DNA of 64,000 bases. Source: Caecitellus pseudoparvulus. Its lineage: Eukaryota; Bigyra: Bicosoecida. Of the stretch, positions 1-11,116 are shown piece after piece. Position 1 is the first letter of the stretch. Each line of letters begins with the position of its first letter. The position numbers and the translations under genes were made by a program. Under the pieces are notes generated by a model. That model saw only the letters and a list, made by a program, of their open reading frames with translations, was not told the DNA's origin and searched no databases. Location of the stretch: NCBI GenBank assembly GCA_965644315.1, contig CBFFRQ010000069.1, forward strand, positions 248,001-312,000, read 5' to 3'.

Positions 1-1934
1 CCACGGCAACGGTGTCCACGAGGAGGGGGTGGGCTCCAGGCCCCTGTTCAGAGGCGCCTGCAGCTCCCCCGCTGGGTGTTGCCGCAGGCGGCCGGGCACT
101 CTTGGAATCCTCTTCCTTGCTCTCCTCCTCGTCGTCCAGCTGGGCGAACCAGTTCAGGAGCCAGAAGTTGTACAGCTTGTCCTTGGCCAGGGCCTGTAGG
201 ATGCGGGGGGCCCCCACCAAGGAGGCGAGCGCGGAAGACAGGGTCGCGGCAAAGACGCCGGCAAAGAGCAGAGGTTCCCACACAGCCATGTCCTTCATGA
301 TCAGGCGGTTGTACACGAGGCCACCAGAGGGAGCAGACACCCCCCCCACCTCGTCGTTCACAGCCCGCACCCAGTCACCGGTGTTGTACGCGTACGTCAC
401 GTTGACGCCGTTCACCACCGCAGACACTCCGTCACACACGTCGCCTTCGCACCGCACAGCTGCCGAGCCCACCACCCACAGTAGAGCGATGTACGTGATG
501 AAGGTGACGACGATGCCCCACAGGGTGCCCTTGGGGATGGCCACGCTGGGGCGGGCTAAGTCCCCGCTCATGTTGGCGCCGGCCATGATGCCGGTGACAG
601 CGGGGAAGAAGATGGCGAAGACGGAGAAGAAGGTATGCATCTCCCCTGTCTCCAGGTCCAGAGTGTACTTGGGCTCCAGCACGTCCGAGACACTGGCGGT
701 GCCCACCCCGTAGAAGCCGGCTGCGTTGTTGGAAGCCTCGCTGGGCACAGTCGGGAGGAAGGCGCCGATGAAGACGGCCAGCATGGCGATGATGAGGATG
801 ACCAGCAGCAGGATCTGCACTTTCGCGTACCACCCCACGCCGATGAGGGCGATGATGAGCAGGAAGACGTTGGTGCAGATGCCGATGATGCGCAGGTCGT
901 TGATGGGGTCGCCCGTGAAGCTGCCGGAGCCGTCCGGCGACACGTAGATGCCCACCACCGACTCGGCGAAGCCGATGACGTACAGGCTCACCGCGACCGA
1001 CTGTGCGACGTAGAAGAGCACACCCAGTGCGCCGCCGAACTGCGGGCCCAGGGCGCGGGAGATGAGGTAGTACGCGCCTCCGCCCTTCACTTCGCCGTTG
1101 GTGGCGATGGCGCAGAGGGAGAGGGCAGTGATGGTCGTGACGACGTTGGCCAGGACGATGATGAGGGTCCCCATGCCCAGGCCGGCTTGGCCTGCCACCC
1201 AGCCCAGGCGCAAGAACATGATGACGCCCCTGTGCCGAGGGAAGAAGGCGCGCGCGGTGTCCAGCGAAGGTGGGCGAGGGGCAAACTCGGAAGCGGCAGC
1301 CTGGCGCAGGAGCCCCAGGGCGAGAGCGGGGAGGCCTGCGGCCGTCATGCACGCACCAGATGTTCAGCAAGACGGGCACCATGACGCCTTCGAACCAGCC
1401 CAGCTTGGTGGCGGCCGGAGCGGCGGCCTTGGCCTCTCCCTGTGAAGGGCAGAAAGGAAGGTAAACACGGCGTCACAGACAGCGGCGACCCCAAGCGTGG
1501 CGCCACTGGCAAGGGAGAGGAGTCCAAACACAGGGAGGCACAGCAAGGGCTGTGACGGAATTGCTAGCCTTTGGCGATGCGTGGGCCGAGCAAGACCACA
1601 AGCAGTCCGGCAACCCGCGGGAGTTGAGCAAGGAAACGCTACGCCAACGCCCGCGCAACCGCACATCAGGCGCCACGCAACAGCCCACACGCGCAGGGCC
1701 ACGAGTCAGCACTTACACCGCCGCTGGCTGTTCCTTGAGGGGCTTCCTTTGCTGCCCTCTGAGCTGCCTGCCCTCCCAATGCCTGCAGCCGGGGGAGCGC
1801 CGAGACCGGTTGTGATGGGCTGCAGGCGATGCCTGCTCTGCGGCACTTACGCCGGACGCGAAGGCAGCGACGTCCAGGTTCGCCCGCCCACCGCCTTGGC
1901 GGTAGGTGGATGTACCTGGCTGAGCTGCGTCCAT
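1..1934 (-). CDS. SLC12-family cation-chloride cotransporter, 3' end beyond window
   Basis: Electroneutral cotransporter of Cl- with Na+/K+, a polytopic membrane protein. Exons 1934-1851, 1782-1717, 1439-1357 and 1229-1 join in frame through GT-AG introns of 68, 277 and 127 bp. The start is the only ATG that gives a continuous frame, with a short Gly/Ala-rich N-terminus of about 50 residues. Seen: LNIWGVIMFLRLGW in TM1 (the W is split by intron 3), VAGQAGLGMGTLII, YYLISRALGPQFGG, and IFFPAVTGIMAGANMSGDL, all hallmarks of the family. LNIWG at TM1 and the YYLISR segment resemble the NKCC/NCC branch more than KCC. The extracellular loop is short. The reading frame stays open to base 1 after a Pro/Ala-rich stretch, so the C-terminal cytoplasmic domain is missing only because the window ends. 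Longer ORFs in other frames here are shadows. Diverges from the pseudouridine synthase gene at 2261. Confidence 0.88.
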
Positions 1935-2260
1935 GACTTGCACGACACCAACGCTGAGCGAGCGCGCAGTTGAGTGCCTATCACCTTGACCTGGCACTGG
2001 TGCCAGGCAGGAGTGCTCACGGCTTGCCGGGCGAAGGGCGCACCGAAGCCGCGGGAAGGTGGCACGAACCAGCGCGGAGTTGTGGTGTAAAGAGCACGAG
2101 GTGCGGGAGTTGTGGGGGGGAACTGATGATGCCGAGACAGACGGGTAGCCACGCAGCCCAGCACGCAGTCGCCACCAAGGCTCAAATTTCAACCCGCGGC
2201 GACGCACTGTGCCCTCTAGCGAGCACCACTGCAGGCTGCCTCGCACCTTCGCTTGGTCAA
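1935..2260. other. Divergent intergenic region, SLC12 / pseudouridine synthase
   Basis: 326 bp between two divergent start codons. The frame of the downstream gene is open back to 1970 (ATG at 1970 and 2128), so its N-terminus could begin inside this stretch. No TATA box or repeat seen. Confidence 0.5.
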
Positions 2261-3757
2261 ATGGCGGTGTACAGGGCCTTGGCGGGGGACCAAGTCACCG
2301 CCGCAGGGCGGCGCGTTGGCGCTGCTCTGGCCGCGCGGTGCCGAAGCAACGCAGCGCCTCCGCTACTTCTGCACCCAAACGCTGCCACAGCAGGCTCAGT
2401 CGGCCGCGTTCTGTCAGCTGCTGGGGTGCAGTCTGAGGCACAGGGTCCCCTTCGCTTGAATGGCCGTGCGTGCAGCCCGTCAACTGAAGTGCAGGCGTGG
2501 GACTGCCTGGGGGTGCCAGGAGTGGAGGGTCCGCGTGCCTGGGGTGCAGGGCGCTTCACAGTGCCCCCCATCCTGGCCTGGAACCGGAACTTCATCGCCA
2601 TGGCGAAGCCAGCTGGCATGCTGAGCCAGCCTGTGCGGGATGCAGCCGGGCACGCCACTTGGCCAGTCGAGTTTGGCGAGGGATTCGCAGGCTGCCCGCC
2701 CGGGGCAGGGCTGTCCGTAGAGGAGGTGGCCAATGCGTGCTCCACATTGGTGCAGGGCAAGCGGGGCCATGCCTTGCACCTGTTGCACCGCATCGATCGG
2801 TGAGTGCCGCTGAGGGCAGGCGTCGCGGCCAGCGACAGGGCACGCAGACCACATTGGCGCCGCCACCGCAGCCTGACGACAGGAGTAGTGGTTCTTGTGC
2901 GGAAACGAACACTCGTCAGCCCGCTTCAGGAAGCATGGAATGATCCCAGCACCGTGCACAAGACATACCTCGCAGTGGTGGAGGGCCACCCCACATTTGA
3001 GACGCGGTGAGAGTTTCGGCAGGGTTTCGCTTGGGTGCACGAGCACGCGCCAGCGCCCCTCCACCCTCGCAGGCTGCTTCGCGGGGGCATTGCCCCTCGC
3101 CATGGGACAAAGCATGCATTCACTGTGTCTCCTCGGGGCAAGCCATCCCGCACCGAGGTGCGTGTGCTGGGGCACCTGCCCAGGTGTGGTGCCTCCCTCG
3201 TGCAGTGCATCCTGCACACCGGCCGTACACACCAGGCCAGGGTGCATCTGTCGGAAGCAGGTCATCCCGTGGTAGGCGACACACTCTACGGGTCCTCCAT
3301 GCTGCCCGAGGATGTGCTTGCCCCGTCACCTGGCAGCAGCGAGCCCCCAACCAGTCACCCGCCACAGGCAGCCATGCCTCGGCGCACGTCCCCCCTGCCC
3401 TGGGGCCTGGACCCCGACACAGTCTTGGCCAGGCGCGCAGAAATGCTGGCCCGTGATGCTGGTGATGGGGACGATGCGCCGGAGGGGGGGGGCACGGCGC
3501 CGCTGGGGCAGCTGGCGCCAGCCGACTTGCTGGACCTGGTGCGGGGTGATCTGCGCGTCGAGGGCGCTGGCGCAACACCACCCCCACCCATGCTCCTACA
3601 CGCCCATGGTGTGCAGTTGCTCTCCAAGGTGCGCGGCGTGAAACTCAACGCTGTAGCTCCCCCTCCGCCCATCTACGCAGCAGCAGCTGCGCAGGCAAAG
3701 CCTGCGCACGGCGAGTCGGTCCCCCCCCCACCTCTGCAGTTTCGCTTCACAGAGTGA
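2261..3757 (+). CDS. RluA-family pseudouridine synthase
   Basis: RNA pseudouridine synthase converting uridine to pseudouridine in rRNA or tRNA; the substrate cannot be told from sequence. Exons 2261-2799, 2872-3006 and 3073-3757 (introns 72 and 66 bp) give 452 residues. The catalytic motif HRIDR-LTTG is split by intron 1 after the CG of the Arg codon and is restored exactly on splicing; the Asp is the nucleophile of the family. The C-terminal signature LHTGRTHQARVHL followed by GHPVVGDTLYG is intact. A roughly 100-residue Ala/Arg-rich N-terminus precedes the domain and could be an organelle-targeting sequence. Upstream in-frame ATGs at 1970 and 2128 leave the start uncertain. A poorly conserved Pro/Gly-rich insertion lies between the catalytic core and the C-terminus. 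Stop is 37 bp from the convergent DUF599 gene. Confidence 0.87.
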
Positions 3758-3794
3758 GGCAGCCCCGCCTAGAGCTTCTGTGTGTGGCACTTCC

Positions 3795-4724
3795 TCAAAC
3801 CGTAGCTGGTGCTGGGGCGGCACTGTCCTCTCCGCCTGCCCCCTCGGCGGCATATGGTGCTGGCTTTGCCCCCGTGGCGCTGGAGGCAGCGGCGCCTTGG
3901 CGCCCCTGGGAGCTGCCCTCCTCCTCCTCGGAGCCTGCGCCTTCGGGGTCCAGAATATGCACATGGGGCAGGCCTAGGTGGTCCAAGCGGTGCAGCGCCG
4001 CGAGGCTCGCGAGAGCCACGGCCAGCGTGAGGTAGGGTGAGACGATGTTCATGGCGAGGGACGGCACGAAGTACAGCGTACGCAGGCCCCAGGTCCAGTT
4101 CTCCGTGGCGCGGTCCAGCACGGTCGCGACGAAGGCGGGCGTGATGTGCAGGGGGAGGTGTCTGTTGGAGGCTGGGCTGGCAGCTGCGGCGTCGTGCCGG
4201 CGACGCAGCGTGGAGTGCTCCCCATGCGACGCGGGCACTGTGATGAGGAACTCAGCGTGCGTTGCCAGCCGCACAGCTTGCGAGAACAAAAAGGCGCTAA
4301 TGAGGAAGGCGCCAGACACCAGCGCGATCTTGCCCATGAGCAGGGCCGTGGACGAGGCACAGTCCGCGCTGGCGTTGTCTGCCGTGGCGCCAGGCAGGCA
4401 GTTTGGGTATGCGGTGATGATGAGGCCCACCAGGCCGAAGGCGACCACGACGTTGGAAGATGCGAAGAAGGAGCTGCTGCGAATGTAGTCACGCATGGTG
4501 TTCACGCCTGCCCCGCCTCCCCGCGCGTGGTGCACGTGCACCCACGCCCGCCGCGCATGTCGCATGACACGCGACATGGACAGGCGTGCTGGGAATTCCT
4601 GCTGGGCGAGGGACTGCCTTTCGCAACAGCGCTGTACGGAGTAGTACGAGCTGAAAATCAGGACAGACGCGAGTGGCATGACCACCTCTGCCCAAATGGG
4701 CGCATCCCCAGTCAGAAACGCCAT
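3795..4724 (-). CDS. DUF599 family membrane protein
   Basis: Single-exon gene, about 309 residues from the ATG at 4724 (good context, just before the first membrane segment). The frame is open further, with another ATG at 4787. Seen: four hydrophobic segments, a cytosolic RHARRAWVHVHHAR stretch, then NTMRDYIRSSSFFASSN, which matches the conserved loop and third helix of DUF599 proteins of plants and protists, and LLMGKIALVSGAFLISAFLF followed by a segment ending ATHAEFLI. The tail is acidic and Ser/Ala-rich and probably disordered. The function of the family is unknown. Downstream of cofactor C on the same strand with a 65-130 bp gap; not evidence for co-transcription. Confidence 0.6.
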   Translation of the reverse strand: MAFLTGDAPIWAEVVMPLASVLIFSSYYSVQRCCERQSLAQQEFPARLSMSRVMRHARRAWVHVHHARGGGAGVNTMRDYIRSSSFFASSNVVVAFGLVGLIITAYPNCLPGATADNASADCASSTALLMGKIALVSGAFLISAFLFSQAVRLATHAEFLITVPASHGEHSTLRRRHDAAAASPASNRHLPLHITPAFVATVLDRATENWTWGLRTLYFVPSLAMNIVSPYLTLAVALASLAALHRLDHLGLPHVHILDPEGAGSEEEEGSSQGRQGAAASSATGAKPAPYAAEGAGGEDSAAPAPATV

Positions 4725-4852
4725 GGTTTGTGCGGGGGACAGAATCAGTTTCCGCACAGGCACCAGGCATACACAGCCATTTAGCATGGACGCCACGTCC
4801 CGCGAGGGGGGTGAGTGCTGTGCATCCCGACGTGTGCCTGGATTCTATGAAG

Positions 4853-6389
4853 CTACAACTCATCGTCACTCTCCCCTTCTTCCTCTGCCGCGGCAGGGGG
4901 GGCAGCTGCTGCGTCTGAGGGGGGTGCTGGCGCTGGTGCATCGGCAGCGGAAGCTGCGCCGTCGCCTCCCTGCGCCACGTACTCCGCATGGGGGCCCCAA
5001 TCAATGCTGATCAGATCACTGGATGCCGTCATGGCCCGCTCAGCTGCAGGCAACACGCTCCAGTTGGGGCTGGCCTGCACTTTGTGCCAGCCGAAGTCAT
5101 CCACCTCCCGCCACATGCCTGCGACGGACGGCGCAGCGATGGGCTGCAAGCCTGCCTCCTCCAGCTCCCCGGACAGGGAGGGGAATGACACAGGGTAAGG
5201 CGCGAAGCGCAGTTCGCTGCAAAACTCGATGATGGGCCGTGAATGCACATGCAAGTAGAAGTCACAGCGTGTGGACGTGTGCAAGCGGATCTGCCGCGAG
5301 GCCAGCATGAATGTGCAGTCCTGGCAGTTGTGCAGGAGGACTGACCCAGCCACTGCACCAGTGTACACTTTGCAATTCTGCAGTCCATCCACGCGAATGG
5401 CCCGAGTCTGGCTCAGGCTGTGGCGGCGGCGGGTGGGCGGCGGTGGTTGGAGGGGGTGAGTGCCGTCGGCGGCGAACGCAGGCGGTGACGCACATGAGGA
5501 CGGTGCAGTCTTTGAGATCGGCTAGGCGCATGTCGTTGCCCTTGGAGGCCCCCGAGTCTCCGCCCACGATGATGCTCTCGCCCTGCTTGCCGCTCACAAG
5601 CACTTCCTCGGCTGCCAGAGCAGCCATGGCGGCCTCTGACTCGGTTGCCAGGCGGCGAGAGGCCTCCTCAGTGGCAGATCTCGAGGCAGCAGTGGCTGCG
5701 CCCTGCCCTGCTTCTCGCCGGGCACGCAGACGCGCACGCGCCTTGTCTGAGAAGCGGAACTTTCGCCGAGGAGTCAGCTTGGCTCGGGCCAGCTCGAACG
5801 TGCCTTGAAGGGCAAGGAAGTTCTGCAAGAGGGGGTGGGGTGGATGTACAGTGGTGGGGCGTGGGGCGTAGCTTTGCTTGTGCCACGCGCACCTTCTGTG
5901 CCTTCTCGGCATCGTACGTCGGCAGGGCGAGCGCTGCGTCGGCGACCAGCTTGCGGATTGCAGCCATGGACTCCGTCCAGCCCGTCACAGCTCGCTCAGC
6001 AGCCACTGGGTCAATGCTGTGCCCTGCCTTAGTAAGTTGCTTGTCGATGGCCGTCTCAAGCTCTGCGGCGGTCAGCACCCGCCAGTTGCGTGCCGCGATT
6101 GCTCAGGCATGCCGAGCGAAACGCAAGCAAGCTCGCACCCTTGGACGCAAAGTTGTACTGAGCCCAGAACTGCTCAGCAGCTTCGCCGCCAGAGACAGAT
6201 CCCGACAGCCGGGCGGCGACAGCAGCATTGCGTTGCTTACGGCTTGCGTCCAGCTTCGCAAACACGTGCTGGCGCTTGGAGGCCTGTGCGGAGGCGAAAC
6301 GCCAGCGTGCAGCCTGCACGCCGCTGCGCCAACGACACTGCGTGCCGAGCGCTCACCATTTCGGCACCGATGAGTGGTTTTTCAGCCAT
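4853..6389 (-). CDS. TBCC: Tubulin-folding cofactor C (TBCC)
   Basis: GTPase-activating component of the tubulin-folding complex that releases alpha/beta tubulin dimers. Exons 6389-6357, 6283-6139, 6062-5893, 5822-5494 and 5417-4853 with introns of about 70-76 bp give 413 residues. The first exon encodes only 11 residues. N-terminal part: a helical, basic segment with EQFWAQYNFASK typical of the spectrin-like TBCC N domain. C-terminal part: C-CAP/TBCC beta-helix with DCTVLILSQTRAIRVDGLQN, the position where the family carries the catalytic Arg (Q-x-R; here QTR), and CSELRFAPY further on. The acidic tail ends EGESDDEL, resembling an ER-retention signal; the protein lacks a signal peptide, so I regard that as chance. 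Confidence is high because every intron restores the domain. Confidence 0.87.
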
Positions 6390-6879
6390 ATCTGCTGTCA
6401 GGTCTCGGCACCTGCTTCGCAGCTGTATTGGCACGCAAAGCACCAGCTGCTGTCTCAACGGCAACACCTCCCGGCTCGGGCGCAGTGCGAAGTCACGAAC
6501 GCAAGCAGCATATGCTCCACAGTACATGTAAGAGTGGCTGTGTGGCGGTTTGCAGGACTCTGTGGAAATTGAGGTCCAAGTTTTCGGACTTGTACTGTTG
6601 CAGGGGCATCATACTACGGCTCTGCTTCCCTGGATTGCCTTCTTGCTATTAGGCCGAGTTAGGTTGGTCTTGCAAAGAATGAAAAATGATACTCCTAAAC
6701 ATGAGGTGAGCCCAAAATCAAGCTTGTATCGAGCTGACAGGGGAGGCAGCTCTACCCCCCACAAACATAGCACCTGTTTGCCCTTCCTCGCAAAGTTCGT
6801 GCTGTGCAGTGGGTTCGTGTTTTCGTGCGGAAGTTGGTGCAGGAGCAAGTGCCGCACGGCGGGCCCTCGGCAGACCGCC
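6390..6879. other. Divergent intergenic region, TBCC / DDX41
   Basis: 490 bp between divergent starts, with a noticeably A/T-richer patch around 6650-6760. The DDX41 frame is open back to about 6550 without homology to the family, so some of this may be 5' UTR. No recognised motif. Confidence 0.4.
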
Positions 6880-8913
6880 ATGGCAGCGACGGGCAGGTGT
6901 GTAGCATGCAGCGGCCTGCCATGCAGGACCACAGCGCATTGGAGCATGTGCGCTTTGCTGTGCAGGCGTGTGGGAGGCACGAAGCGCCGGGCAGAGGAGG
7001 ACGTGGATGGCCTGGCAGCTTTGATCGCAGAGACAGAGGAGCAGTATGAAGAGTACGTCCCGCTGAGGGAAAGGCGGGCACGAGAGGAACGCAAGCGCCG
7101 AGAACGCATGGCCGCTCGTCGAGGCGAAGTCCTCCCGCCAGAGCCAGAGCCAGAGCAGGCAGAGGCCTCAGCGACGGCGGCCGAGCCAGCCAGAGGTCTG
7201 GACATGTTTGCGCCAGCGTCAAAGCCTGTGCCAGCAGCCGCAGGTGCGGGCACCGGACCAGAAAGCGGCAAGGAGGAAGAGGAGGAGGGGGGGGGGGAGA
7301 TGACCTTGCTGGAGGAAGCACAGCGGGAGATGGTCAGTCGGGGCGGCGTGCTAGTGACGGAGGCTGAGAAGGAAGCAGCTGAGACGGCGCAGCTGCTGCG
7401 GCAGGTGCTGCTGGCCAAGCAGTCAGCCCTAAAGAGCGCCGGGGAAATCGCCCAGGGCGTGCAGTACACGGAGCCCATGACGACGGACTGGTGCCCCCCT
7501 CGCTACCTGCGTGGCCTGCCTGCGGACGAGGTGGAGGCCCGGCGGGAGAAGGGCGGCATGATCGTGCAGGGGGACTCCACCATGGCGCCCTGCACGCGCT
7601 TCGAAGACATGAAGTTGCCGCCGCCCATCCTGGCTGCGCTGGCTGAGAAGGGCATCACAGCGCCCACCCCCATCCAGGCGCAGGGCCTGCCGTTTGCGCT
7701 GGCCGGGCGGGATGTGGTGGGCATCGCCTTCACTGGCTCCGGCAAGACCCTTGTTTTCTCCCTGCCCATGGTGCTGTGGGCGCTGCAGGAGGAGCTGCGC
7801 ATGCCACTGGGTCGGGGGGAAGGGCCCATCGGCATCATCGTCTGCCCTGCGCGTGAGCTGGCCAGGCAGACGTACCAGACGGTGCAGCACCTGTGCGAGC
7901 ACCTGGTGCGCGGCGGCATGCCGGAGCTGCGCACAATGTTGGCCATTGGAGGGGAGGACATGCGCTCCCAGATGGCAGTGGTGCAAGCAGGGTGCCACAT
8001 GATCGTGGCGACGCCAGGGCGCCTGAATGACCATCTTGCCAAGGGCCGCATCACCCTAGACCTGTGCAAGTACATCGCCCTGGATGAGGGCGACCGCATG
8101 CTGGACATGCCTTTTGACGAGGAGGTGCAGCGCATCATGGCGCGGTTTGCCCACCAGCGCCAGACGCTGATCTTCTCAGCCACCATGCCGGAGAAGGTGC
8201 AGTTCTTTGCGCGGAACTCCCTGGTCAAGCCCGTGGTGGTGAATGTGGGGCGGGCTGGCGCGACGTCCTTGGACGTGATCCAGGAGGTGGAGTACGTGGT
8301 GGAGGAGGCCAAGATGCTGCAGACGCTGCAGTGCCTGCAAAAGACGCCGCCACCTGTCATCATCTTCGCCGACAAGCAGCCGGTGGTGGACCGCATCAAC
8401 GAGTACCTCCTGCTGAAGGGCGTGCGGGCCACGTCCATCCACGGCGGCAAGAGCCAGGAGGAGCGCAACCGGGCCATGGACGAGTTCCGCGCCTGCACCA
8501 AGGACGTGCTGGTGGCCAACGACGTCGCTGCCAAGGGCCTGGACTTCCCAGGCGTGCAGCACGTCATCAACTTTGACATGCCCGGGGAGCTGGAGAACTA
8601 CGTGCACCGCATCGGGCGCACGGGGCGTCGAGGAAAGACCGGCGTCGCCACCACCTTTGTGAACCGGGACGTGCCAGAGGAGACCCTGCTGGACCTCAAG
8701 CACCTGCTCATGGAGGCCAAGCAGCCCATCCCAGTGTTCCTGAACACCCTGCATGACCCTGACGAGGCGGTGTTCCTGTCCGAGGGGCCCGTCAAGGACC
8801 GCATCTGCCAGTACTGCGGCGGCTTCCACCGACTGCAGTCGTGCCGGAAGATGCAGAGGGACGCCCGGGCCATGTCTTCGGCTAAGCGAGACTTCCTGGG
8901 GGGTGAGCAGTAG
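6880..8913 (+). CDS. DDX41: DEAD-box RNA helicase DDX41 homologue
   Basis: Spliceosome-associated ATP-dependent RNA helicase. Exon 1 is 6880-6896 (ATG in GCCATGGC context); a 69-bp stop-free intron 6897-6965 (donor GTGTGT, acceptor TGTGCAG) leads to exon 2 (6966-8913), for 654 residues. An unspliced message would also stay in frame. Seen: the DDX41-specific EEYVPLRERR near the N-terminus, Q motif TPIQ, motif I AFTGSGKT, PARELARQT, TPGR, SAT in FSATMPEK, HRIGRTGR, and the diagnostic C-terminal CCHC zinc knuckle CQYCGGFHRLQSC. VINVGRAGA-type linker and LQKTPPPVIIF are close to animal DDX41. Odd: motif II reads DEGD rather than DEAD (GAT GAG GGC GAC near 8085). Convergent with the TPR gene, 74 bp apart. 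Confidence 0.95.
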   Translation: MAATGRCVACSGLPCRTTAHWSMCALLCRRVGGTKRRAEEDVDGLAALIAETEEQYEEYVPLRERRAREERKRRERMAARRGEVLPPEPEPEQAEASATAAEPARGLDMFAPASKPVPAAAGAGTGPESGKEEEEEGGGEMTLLEEAQREMVSRGGVLVTEAEKEAAETAQLLRQVLLAKQSALKSAGEIAQGVQYTEPMTTDWCPPRYLRGLPADEVEARREKGGMIVQGDSTMAPCTRFEDMKLPPPILAALAEKGITAPTPIQAQGLPFALAGRDVVGIAFTGSGKTLVFSLPMVLWALQEELRMPLGRGEGPIGIIVCPARELARQTYQTVQHLCEHLVRGGMPELRTMLAIGGEDMRSQMAVVQAGCHMIVATPGRLNDHLAKGRITLDLCKYIALDEGDRMLDMPFDEEVQRIMARFAHQRQTLIFSATMPEKVQFFARNSLVKPVVVNVGRAGATSLDVIQEVEYVVEEAKMLQTLQCLQKTPPPVIIFADKQPVVDRINEYLLLKGVRATSIHGGKSQEERNRAMDEFRACTKDVLVANDVAAKGLDFPGVQHVINFDMPGELENYVHRIGRTGRRGKTGVATTFVNRDVPEETLLDLKHLLMEAKQPIPVFLNTLHDPDEAVFLSEGPVKDRICQYCGGFHRLQSCRKMQRDARAMSSAKRDFLGGEQ

Positions 8914-8987
8914 CGCCATGTGGCAGGTGGCAAGCGAAGGCCTGAATTCACGAACTAGTCTGCGCCCCCAGCACACCCGCGGACTGC

Positions 8988-10857
8988 CTAGAACAAGTTG
9001 GCCTTCTTCTTCTGGTTGATGCGCTTCCACTTGGGCTGCGCGTTGAAGGTGGCCTTGTCCATGCCGAAGGTCGCCTCGAAATCCTCGTCATCCAGCCACT
9101 GCTCGCGGTGGGCAGGCTCCACGCCCTCAGGCAAGCTCGCCGCGGGCACGGCCAGGGCCGAAATGTCGTAGAACTGCTCAACTGTGATCTCCTCTGGGGC
9201 CCCTGATGCAGCGACTGGAGCGGTCTTCTTGGCAGGGGCAGCGGTCGCAGCTGCAGCGGCAGCAGGCGCGGGGGCACGGGCGCCGATGGCACCACGGCTG
9301 CCCTTGCCCCAATTGCGGGCGCCTGGCACGACGGAGAGGCGCTTGACCTGGCGGCGGACGAAGCCACGCCCTGCCAGGTCCGAGGCAGACAGGTTCATGG
9401 CGGAGGGCACGGGCAGCTCCGGCACCTCATCATCCTCCTCGTCTTCCTCCTCCACAGCAGCCAGCTCAGCAGCGGCAACTTCCGCGGCTTCTGCGGCCTC
9501 GGCGGCGCGCTCCTCGCCCCCCTCCGGGGACTCCGCGGCGGCGGCGGCCGCCGCCTCAGCCGCGGCAGCCGCGGCCTCTGCAGCTGCCGTCTTCTCTGCC
9601 ACGCGCGCAGCCTTCTTGACGGCGTGCTGGGCGGCGCGGAGGCCGTTCTGAGCGTTCACGTTGTCGGGGTCCACGCTCAACACCGACTCGAAGGCCCCTG
9701 CCGCCTCCTCGTACCGCTCCACCTTGAGCATGGCAAAGCCCAGGTTGTACGTGACGTCAGTGAAGTCCTCGCCCTCGCTGCCCTCGCTGGCGGCCTGCAG
9801 AGGGCCCAGGCAGTCCTCGAAGCGGCCCTCCTGCAGCAGCAGGGTGCCCAGCACCGCCTGTGCCTTGATGTTGCTGGGCTTCAGCTCCACGACGGCAGTG
9901 AAGCCTTCGATGGCCTCAGGCAGGCGCTCCGTGCGCATGTACAGGTAGGAGCGGTTGAACAGGCGCGTCTCCGTGGCCTCGATCTCGATGGCCTTGTCGT
10001 AGAAGCCCTCGGCAGCCTCCAGGTCGCCTGCCTGATCCTTGGCCACAGCCGTCTGGGACAGCGCGATGGAGTACAGCTGGTTCACCTGCTCCGTGGCTTC
10101 CCCGTTGGCAATGACACTCTCGTACCACGCCAGGCTTTCCTCGGCCTGCCCCAGCTTGAGCAGGATGTTGGCCTTGTCCGTGACCAGGGTGAAGTCTGAC
10201 TCGTCCTGCTCCAGGGCCTTGTCCACCCACTCCAAGGCGGTGTCGTAGTCTTCCTGAGACATGCTGGCCTCAATGACGCCACGGTATGACTGCTTGAAGG
10301 TGGGGTCTGCCTCCAACACTGCCTTGAAGCTCTCCAATGCCTCCTCTGACTGCCCCAGCTGCTTCTGAGCCACACCCCGGTTGTGCAGCGCGTTCAGGTT
10401 GGAGCTGTCCAGCTCCAATGCAGTGTTGTACTCCTCCAGAGCCTCCTGGTGCTTGCCCAGGTTCAGCAGGCATGCGCCCATGTTCCTGCGAGGCATCGAG
10501 GGGGGCGTGTGCGGCAGCTGCAGTGCAGCATCGCCCCCGCACCTGCAGCCTCACGTGTGAATGGCGGCGGAGTTCACCGTGTCAGCTGAGTCAACCTGTG
10601 GCAAGAACGCGTGCAAGGTGAGCAATGGGCGAGGCAGGACCCGGCTCGGCTCCCTCCCCAGCACAGGCAGCTGCTTCGCGCGGTGCGAGAGCGCTGCCCA
10701 TGTGCACCCTCGCACCGCGACACATCCACGAGCCGTCGGCCACTCGCGTTCGACGCACCTCTGCCAGGGCCAGGACATACTCATCGTACGCGTCCTGGAA
10801 GGACCCTGCGCCGAAGGCTTGGCTTGCCCCAGTCAGGCGATCTTGCAGAGACGTCAT
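8988..10857 (-). CDS. TPR protein with C-terminal villin headpiece
   Basis: Exons 10857-10759, 10595-10555 and 10485-8988 (introns 163 and 69 bp; the middle exon is 41 nt) give 545 residues. About nine to ten tetratricopeptide repeats fill residues 1-330 (for example NLNALHNRGVAQKQLGQSEE), indicating a protein-binding scaffold. Then comes an Ala/Glu-rich coiled or low-complexity stretch (around 330-400), an acidic patch, a basic linker rich in Ala, and a C-terminal segment WLDDEDFEATFGMDKATF followed by QPKWKRINQKKKANLF. That segment matches the villin headpiece fold: DEDF, F-G-M, the LP/QP-W-K turn, the basic KKK actin-binding patch and terminal LF. TPR plus headpiece is not a combination I know. 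Actin binding is inferred. Start ATG at 10857 opens directly into the first TPR helix. Confidence 0.8.
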
Positions 10858-11116
10858 TGTCGCAGATGTCCACGGCTCGACGTGGTGCAAGGCGTGGTGA
10901 GGCGCGCCGTTGTTGGCTTGCACGAGGCAGTGCTGCGCGGGGACACGGAGTTGGTAGAGTTGGGGTGGATATGGTTATTTATGTTGTCTGTCCAAGTTGC
11001 GCACCGCTGCTGCTCAACGTGTTCCGGTGCGCAGCACCGAAATGCTGAATCTGCGGAAGGCAGTGACTAAAATCTTAATAGTACTAGGAGCAAATTTCTG
11101 ACCTCTTCCGCATCCT

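Noticed and set aside
432-1382. 316-residue minus-strand open frame inside the SLC12 gene
   Set aside because: It is an Arg/His/Pro-rich out-of-frame shadow; the neighbouring frame encodes the conserved transporter.
4853-4880. C-terminal DDEL of cofactor C as an ER-retention signal
   Set aside because: The protein has no signal peptide and is a cytosolic tubulin chaperone; acidic tails are common.
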